This document shows positions 57,337 through 64,000 of a DNA stretch of 64,000 nt, piece after piece. The number at the start of each line of letters is the position of its first letter. Position 1 is the stretch's first letter. Origin of the DNA: Ephydatia muelleri (Eukaryota; Porifera; Demospongiae; Spongillida; Spongillidae); contig JABACO010000012.1 of NCBI GenBank assembly GCA_013339895.1, positions 3,586,789 through 3,650,788 of the forward strand. The letters run 5' to 3'. A program made the translations under genes and the position numbers. Below the pieces are notes generated by a model. The model was not told the DNA's origin. It did not search any database and was given only the letters and a program-made list of their open reading frames with translations.

Positions 57337-57438
57337 CTGTAAAATAATTAGTAAATTAGTGTACATGCAGCAGTATACATACATATTTATTACTTCTATT
57401 GTTAGAAGCACATTTTGCAGCTAATGAATGTGTCTTAC

Positions 57439-57674
57439 GTGCTAAGAATAACGGAGTTCAGGCACCAGGGTATGGTTTGTTGTGTGTAACAGGATCGATC
57501 ACGTTCCAGCATGCCACGTGGCATTCTTCTCGCTCCACGAGCGAGTTACACTATCAGTGCAGATTGTACCCCAGTACCCATTGTGGCACACTTCTACGAT
57601 CCCAGCGTAGAGGTCGTCTGGGTTAAAGGGCGCCAACTTCACATTTCCTTCATACGTACAAGGCTCTGGCTGAC
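57439..57674 (-). pseudogene. SRCR gene copy 2: first half of SRCR domain 1 with frameshifts
   Basis: 236 bp against 238 bp in copy 1. One deletion changes EKNAHIACW to EKNATWHAGT followed by a stop, and another lies near 57470. The phase to the next exon is therefore lost and the gene is dead unless these are assembly errors. Confidence 0.8.
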
Positions 57675-58446
57675 CTGCACGTCCTTGCACATCCATACAT
57701 GTAGATAATGTACAACATTGGAGTTGCATAAAAAACAAACAATCCATACTTGTACTAACAATGTAAAAACTTGCAGACAGTTTTCGTGTTATAGTTATAT
57801 CTTCTCCATTATGGCAGCGTAGAGTGTAAATATGTCATGTACTGTAAAGGTGTATGTAGCAATAGTTGGTTATACGATGTTGAATGTATAATTATCAGAA
57901 GTTTCGCTAGAAACTTCCATATAGGATTTGACCCTGACTATGAGTGTTATTAAAAACACGCGACCCGTTTCTAACGAGGACTCCCGACGTTCGGATCATT
58001 TAGCTTGTTGTTTGGATCGAACGAGACGACCAAAACGAGCAGTTTCGTTTATTTATTATTACGTTTATTTTATTTTTTATGTCGCAAAATCCTCCTTGAC
58101 AACGCATAACTCGGGATAGGAACACTTTTTAAGAATGGAAATTGCATCAATAGCTTCAGAATTGGCTGGAAGAGTACTTTCTGTGATCAAATAGTCGATG
58201 CAATTGTTTGGTAATTAGATTTGGCCGTACTAAACGCTACTCATATCATTAGAATAGGCAGAGTCTTGACAAGTTTAGAATTGTCAATAACAAGCAAGAA
58301 TACTACAGGAGCAATAGCAAATGGCAACTATACTAAATAGATATCAAAATAAATTGTGAACAATTAGAGAATACTCTGTGGTGCTTCAAGCGTCGTTTGG
58401 TGTGAATTCTTTTTGTAGTTAGAGAAGTTTATATATTTTTTCCGAA

Positions 58447-61400
58447 ATGAATAAAGCGAAACGACGTGCGCAATACCTTCAAACTCGAGACGGTGGTTTA
58501 GAATCAGCACGGGAGTCCAAGGGCATCCGAGAATACCAACGAGGCCTTCGAAAGAATGCTACCAATAAAGTTACCCAAAGGTATGTTGTACATATGTACA
58601 TGTAGATACTAGTGTCGAGTATCTTACGCGATGTGTGTAGCTGATCACGTGACACCTTGAGTGCATCCGTCTGCAGTGTGCCTTTTGGTTTGTGCATGGT
58701 TTGGCATGCGATTGCTGATGTAACGAATTTTAAAAGCTTTGCCCAAATCAGAGTTTGATATTTATCAGATTCTTGGTTTATTCAACAGTGTTGCTTGTGA
58801 TTGCATGGCTTCTGTACAATGTAAAAACCTTAGTATGTAACTATTTTACATTGCAGTGGACTGCCACGTCGTAATTGGTCTGCGCCGCAAGTGGTCCTGC
58901 CGGACTATCTGCGGTGCCGCAATGCCCCCCCCCCCCCCCCCCCCCCCCCGACCAAAGACTGTTGCCATAGATGGTACCCTCTGCCATAGTTGGTCTCCCC
59001 ATCAAGCTTTATCAATAAGGTTACATTTAAACCTTCGCTGCGTATTTTCAGTACCTGTTGCCACATGAAGAGTAATTATCGGGTTAAATTGCTGTCCACA
59101 TGTTATAAACCCCCCAACTTTATTGGTAGCATTCTTTCGAATGCCCCCCACCCCCGACCAAAGACTGTTGCCATAGTACATTTAAACCTTCGCTGCGTAT
59201 TTTCAGTACCTGTTGCCACATGAAGAGTAATTAAATTGCTGTCCACATGTTATAAACTGGCTAGTTTGTGAGTGATAGAATAATCGGAGGAATTGAAAGA
59301 TGCTATGCTGCTTGAAGACGCGGTGTTGTATGTATAAGAAAAGCGATATCGTCGTGAGATTTCTACAAACTGGAAACGAATTGTCCGAGGAAAAGCTGAG
59401 AGATTTAGGGTTCTAAATGGTGAATTGATGTACAGAAAGAAGAACAGCTTGGAAGGCTAATTAAGCTAGAGTATTGCTCTGCTTGTTTTTTAGTGTTCTT
59501 TACAAATACCAAATGCTCGCAGTCTGCACTAGCAGTATTTCATGTGTACGCCCAAGCTGTCATACAGCTGTATCAGTTCATTGAATTTTTATATATAGTC
59601 ACATCTTACAAAACGTTTAAGTACACCATTTCTTGTGCAAGATCATAACTTTCGAATGGCAACTACCATGTAATGTACAAATACACATCTTTCATGTATT
59701 TAGGCAATGACATGCAGGTGAGGTACATAGCTGATTCCAAAGAGAAGCGCTGCCTGCCACAATGACAATACATCAGGTCACATGGGTACTAAAAATCACT
59801 TGCTCGCATTACGGTGTGGTTCATATTGCCAGAGGTGTACAGTGATGTCTGAAAATTTGTAAGTTAAATACTCATTTTTCTTTGCAAGATCTTAAGATCT
59901 CTATAATTTACTGAGAAGGTAGAAAAGTGTGACTCATGTCAAAGGGTTGGGAGAAAGATGGAAAAATTTACTCCAGAACTAAATGTTGTGTCTATATGGC
60001 ATCAAATAGGAGTTGACTTTATTGGTCCCTTCCATCATCCGTCACGCAAAGGGAATAAGTACATACTGACTATCTGTGACTATTATTACCACTGATCAAG
60101 GGACTGAATTTAAATATAGTTGGACCAAAAGCTGATGAAAATGCTTGGTATTGATCATAGGTTTACAGCTTCTAATCACTCACCCTCAGGTAACAATTTT
60201 ATTTATTTTTGTCAGTTTTTAAAACTGTAGCATTGTGTGCATATGTACACTGTGCAGGCAAATGGGTTAACTGAGAGATTTAACTGGACTTTGCAAATTT
60301 TTCTGGTGAAGTTTGTGGAAGACAAAAATGAGAATTGAGAAGACTATTTAAATTGCTGCGTATTCTCTTATAATACTTCAAAGCATGAATCTTCAAAGTT
60401 TACACCCTTCCAAGTTATGTATGGTCATCAAGCTGTACCACCTGTAGACCTGAAAGCATCATGCAGTGGTGTGGTAAGTTCTTGTATGACTGATGATGAA
60501 GAATGTGATACAGTATTGAAGTGCAAGGAACAGATGCTAAAAGTTGTAAGGGCCAATATTATTGATGCTTAGAGAGCAATATGATTCCAAACACTCACAT
60601 CCACAAGCCTTCAGTCTTGGAACAATGGTACTAGTTAAAGATCAAGCGCAAAAAACATGCCGGAGGGAAAATGGATTATAAGTGGCTGGATCCATACAAA
60701 ATCATCAGAGAATTTGGTAAAGGTCTCTATAGCGTGGAGAACAAAATGGTCATTGGAAGGGTTCCTGGTGTACACCTAATGCAGTACTACACTCCTGATT
60801 AGAAGGTACATAGTGGCTGTATATTGTGTATGTATGAATCAATTTAAGTAGTGGTGAACATTGACCATATACAATGATGGATGTATCAACTTTTTCACTT
60901 CATCATGCAAGCTAATGCCAGTTCATTCCTCTGTCTGGCAGAGTTCGTGACAGGAAATGACAATCTGTCTTCAATTATCAGAGACCCTATACAGGCAGCA
61001 AGTGTTTTATAAGTCCTCTCAAACGAATGAAGCCCTAAGCTTCGGTAAACAATGTCTATCAGATCATGATAATACCTTCAATACTACTGATCATATACCA
61101 GACTCTTCCTTTAATACCAATTCTGTAATAAATGTGAAATATGCTGAAAATGGCAAAAGGAAACCAAAGGATGTGGAAATATTGTCTTTTGAGACAAAGA
61201 GTGTCTTCAAGTACTGGCCTTTTTGCAAAGGCTGGCAAGTATAAAAATGCCACAACTTGGGACTAACATTTGTGACAGGAAATTAAGCCCATGTTAGTAA
61301 GTCCTCTGTTTGTGATTTAAGTCAACCTCCACAAGTACTTGCCAGAAAAACTAGTGATGGAAATTGTTTTGTTTTTTTTTGAGCCATTGCTCAAGGACTG

Positions 61401-61700
61401 ACTGGTAGTCGAAGTGAACATTATGAAATTTGACTTATGATAACCTCCTACATGTTATACAATAGTTCTGTACTGGCAGTTTTCCTAAGAAATTGTCAGT
61501 CCATGGATATAAATATGGAGGAAAGCTCTATGCAATCCCTCAAGGTGTGAGCAACTGAGATAGAAATTTATGGAGCAGCATACATGCGCGAAGCAACAAT
61601 ATTCACATATGCACTCTGTGGATCAAGCTTCAAATGACTCAAGTTTGAGCCAAACAGCTCATTACAGGATCCTGTAATGCCCATATGAAGCCATTTACTT
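58447..61700 (+). pseudogene. Ginger-type transposase with C-terminal OTU-like protease (degenerate)
   Basis: Blocks in order: a basic first exon MNKAKRRAQYLQTRDGGLES...NKVTQR ending at GTATGT (58447-58581); RREISTNWKRIVRGKAERFR (about 59350-59410); an H2C2 finger (HNDNTSGHMGT, CDSCQRVGRKME, 59757-59960); the integrase core with IGVDFIGPF (first Asp), TDQGTEF (second Asp) and ANGLTERFNW (Glu); then FSYNTSK and KWLDPYKIIREFGKGLYSV (GPY/F). Finally OTU motifs SDGNCF (Asp/Cys), AIAQGLTGS and ATEIEIYGAAYMREATIF (61365-61640). Multiple stops and shifts. OTU proteases cleave ubiquitin-type modifiers; this fusion is known for some Ginger1 elements. Terminal repeats not located. Confidence 0.75.
58925..59256. 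repeat. Direct duplication within the Ginger-type element, with C homopolymer
   Basis: CCGACCAAAGACTGTTGCCA and the following TTTAAACCTTCGCTGCGTAT...CTGTCCACATGTTATAAAC occur twice (about 58949-59108 and 59154-59256). The second copy lacks about 50 bp. A run of C precedes the first copy and C-rich sequence precedes the second. Confidence 0.8.
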
Positions 61701-62371
61701 TTCAAACATGTACAATCATTTTCAGCCTCTAAAACGTATGGAAGTACGTGGACGTTATTTCTCCTGTGTTGTATAATTCAAGCATCATTGCTAATGTGTA
61801 TGTTTTTTCGCATGAACGAGTGCTTTGCACATTAAGTTCTTGCCATTTCAGTTCTTACCATTGCATGATTGTTGTATTTACGTTGCAATAGCGCATCGTC
61901 GCACATTGTAAATATATATACTTATATAGTGTGGGCCTATATATATATACGGGACAACAACGGGCATCTGCCAAGCTTATATAATTAGCCGTTGTTATAA
62001 GCACCACGAATGGGGCATCAGCAAATTATAAGTAACGCTACCAATTAATGACTATGCTTTGTAATCCTTATTGCTTGTTAAGCCTCACAGTACTACCCCA
62101 AAACGGGGGGACCAACTGTGGCAAAGGGAGACTTCCTACGGTGCCGTAGTTAGTAGTTAGTTAGAAATTATAAACGTTTACACCTATTTCTAACTGCTAT
62201 TACGTGCCGGCGTACTCTCGTTCCCAGACTCGCGTAGCGTTCTCGGATCATTTGGTTATTTATTTAACTGAATTACAGAACTGGTACCTTTACTCCTAAT
62301 GGCATTCTATATACGCGGGAGGGGGGCATTATCGATTATCAACATATAATCAATGAAAAAAGTAACTCAAA

Positions 62372-62600
62372 ACATTCTCTACGTCAAAGTTGGTGGCATA
62401 TAGGATTTAAAGGCAATAGTGGTGTAAAAAGCAAGAAACAAGGTCTTATATGTAATAGTTCACATTTGAGGGCATACGTTGTTTGTGTGCTAAATATAAG
62501 ACTATTACAATCTACCTTCTGATAAGACCTTTTTTCTGGCTTTTTACACCACTATTGCCTTCAAATCATATATGCCACCAACTTTCTCATAGAGAATGTT
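62372..62600. mobile_element. Palindromic MITE
   Basis: AACATTCTCTACGTCAAAGT, TTGGTGGCATAT and GGCAATAGTGGTGTAAAAAGC are mirrored by GCTTTTTACACCACTATTGCC, ATATGCCACCAA and AGAGAATGTT. Arms of about 90 bp with a short loop. Non-coding. Confidence 0.75.
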
Positions 62601-62620
62601 ACTTGTATACAAAAACTTAC

Positions 62621-62666
62621 CAAAGGCAACTGATAGGAACTGCAGGAGGAGGAGTACGCTATTTAG
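62621..62666 (-). pseudogene. SRCR gene copy 2: signal-peptide exon 2
   Basis: 46 bp with the same acceptor (CACTACAG) and donor (GTAAGT) as 22540-22585; one substitution changes LSSV to LNSV. Confidence 0.75.
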
Positions 62667-62966
62667 CTGTAGTGAAATAGTAGGAGATAGGAGTAGGTAA
62701 GCCTCGAGTTAACCGCGTAACAATTGAGATATGCATTGTAAAACAAAGGAAGAGAAATTAATCCGTCAAATAGCTAGCTATAATATTGCAGTATTGAATA
62801 TGTCGCAAATTGCTTTATTTTTTTCATTCCTTATTTCAGTATAGCATACGTTTGCACTATACATGTATTACGGATGGAAGTTACAATAGAGCAGAACACA
62901 AGCAAGTATCGATTGTTGATGCATGCAGCTAGAGTAAGATAAGGTACAGCAGTCCCTACTGCATAC

Positions 62967-62999
62967 CAATACAACTCCAGCCCTTGCAACACTGGTCAT
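62967..62999 (-). pseudogene. SRCR gene copy 2: exon 1
   Basis: Identical MTSVARAGVVL coding stretch and GTATGC donor as in copy 1. Homology between copies continues upstream to about 63.6 kb, so the promoter region was duplicated as well. Confidence 0.65.
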
Positions 63000-63484
63000 A
63001 TAGGCTGTCTGCCGCCGCGTAAGCACATTATTCATGACCAATATCACACATTGTATCAAGAGAAGAAAGATAACAATAATACCAAAATATGCTTGAAGTT
63101 ATTTAGGGCACGCGACGGCACATTTTAATAAGCGACGGAACGGGCATTTGAAGTTTAATTAAAGAAGAAATAGCATCACCGCTCCTGTATAGATTCTTGC
63201 AGCCGAGATTAACCTGTGCGAGCATTGTGCACTATTAATTAAGGCCCACAACGGATAGACCATTGTCTGATTTCTGCAGACAATCAATAAATTTTTTTTT
63301 TCTGAGTACATCGCAACAATGAAACCTAACGCTAAGGCACTGCGACCCTCGGTCTTGAAATACTAATTAAAATTTTTTAACACTGCAACAGGAATCTTTT
63401 TGATACAAATAGGTAATGAGAGGTTTTAGGCTCTCTCCATTAAGGCAATGCTTTAAAAAATAATGGAGCAAAAGGGGGTGGTGG

Positions 63485-63935
63485 TGGTGGTGTGGTTAAT
63501 AACCAATTATATCGGAGGCTCGATAACATCAATTTATTTATTCACAATTCTATTTTCGGGACTATTGACGTCATCAATGAATACCTTATGCGGACTGAAG
63601 CACTTCAGCCATGTATCGTGTACCATACGCAGTAACAGTGTCGTGTTGCTCTTCTTTCCGTCACAGCTACTAAAGGTTTTGTTTAATAGTTTATGACTAT
63701 AGACTGTCTAGCCATAAACTATTAAACAAAACCTTTAGTAGCTGTGACGGAAAGAAGAGCACTCTTACTACGTACGGTATACGATACATGGGTAGGTATT
63801 AGAAGTGCTTCAGTCCGCATAAGGTATTCATTGATGACGTCAATAGTCCCGAAAATAGAATTGTGAAAATTATGATGTTATCGAGCGGTCCGGGATGGAG
63901 ATATTTACCCACACCACCCACACCACCACCACCCA
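63485..63935. repeat. Palindrome of about 450 bp centred near 63709
   Basis: The left arm (GGTGGTGGTG...CTATAG) is mirrored on the right (CTATAA...CACCACCACC). The mirrored core TAAACTATTAAACAAAACCT lies next to the centre. The related copy-1 region at 23.33-24.43 kb has only the left arm, so the right arm arose by an inverted duplication here, or is a hairpin assembly artefact. Confidence 0.75.
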
Positions 63936-64000
63936 GTGGCGGATCCAGAATTTCAGATAAGGGGGGGTTGTAAAGGCGGGGAGGGGGTAACCGCCAACGC
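63936..64000 (+). mobile_element. hAT-like terminus entering from the window edge
   Basis: CAGTGGCGGATCCAGAATTT followed by G-runs matches hAT-type ends seen elsewhere in the window (reverse complement at about 404-423; GCCACTG at about 23845). The element continues beyond 64000. Confidence 0.5.

Larger units (their letters stand above)
57870..62610. mobile_element. About 4.7 kb inserted in the copy-2 signal-peptide intron
   Basis: Copy 1 has a 254-bp intron between the signal exon and SRCR1 (22286-22539); in copy 2 homology stops at about 57865 and resumes at about 62612. The inserted stretch holds a degenerate Ginger-type element with OTU protease (58447-61700) and a palindromic MITE (62372-62600). 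Exact borders and target duplication were not identified. Confidence 0.6.

Overview
The window is nuclear DNA of an animal, most likely a marine invertebrate such as a sponge or cnidarian. Its coding sequence is split by short GT-AG introns with matching phases. It carries scavenger-receptor cysteine-rich (SRCR) domains, and it is dominated by transposable elements typical of aquatic invertebrates: Ty3/gypsy, MULE, Ginger-type, hAT-like and foldback elements. I see no rRNA, tRNA, CRISPR array or prokaryotic operon. The species cannot be named from this sequence alone.

Layout. 0.9-4.6 kb: relics of Ginger-type elements (integrase, GPY/F, Ulp1-like and OTU-like protease pieces). 5.64-10.4 kb: a gypsy gag relic on the minus strand, split by a structurally complete MULE (5727-10111) with 75-bp perfect inverted ends and a perfect 9-bp target duplication. 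The MULE gene is a spliced MuDR-type transposase fused to a C-terminal Ulp1-like protease. 11.1-22.9 kb: minus-strand exons of a probable cell-surface receptor (signal peptide, two full SRCR domains, half of a third, transmembrane segment, cytoplasmic tail with PPxY/LPxY motifs). Its introns hold an 808-bp palindrome, a second foldback and a retroelement tail. 23.5-24.4 kb: a hAT-like insertion.

25.5-37.3 kb: a duplicated segment with three copies of a small secreted-protein gene. One copy, at 35.06-35.73 kb, reads intact; the other two are broken. The first duplicate also carries a 4.2-kb TIR element holding a CA-rich satellite. 37.3-39.9 kb and 45.5-52.15 kb: damaged Ty3/gypsy elements of two families on the minus strand, including a chimeric joint at about 48.74 kb. 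43.2-45.2 kb: a second Ginger/Ulp1 relic. 53.76-55.57 kb: a 1.8-kb foldback. 56.5-63.0 kb: a partial, decayed copy of the SRCR gene. Its signal-peptide intron has expanded by about 4.7 kb, including a degenerate Ginger-type element with an OTU-like protease. 63.5-64 kb: a palindrome and one hAT-like end.

The host component is therefore small: one SRCR receptor gene and its broken copy, and one secreted-protein family. The most notable theme is that transposase or integrase genes of two unrelated transposon groups, in four or more copies, sit with ubiquitin/SUMO-type cysteine proteases. Exon phases, target duplications and empty-site comparisons were derived by eye, with no alignment software.
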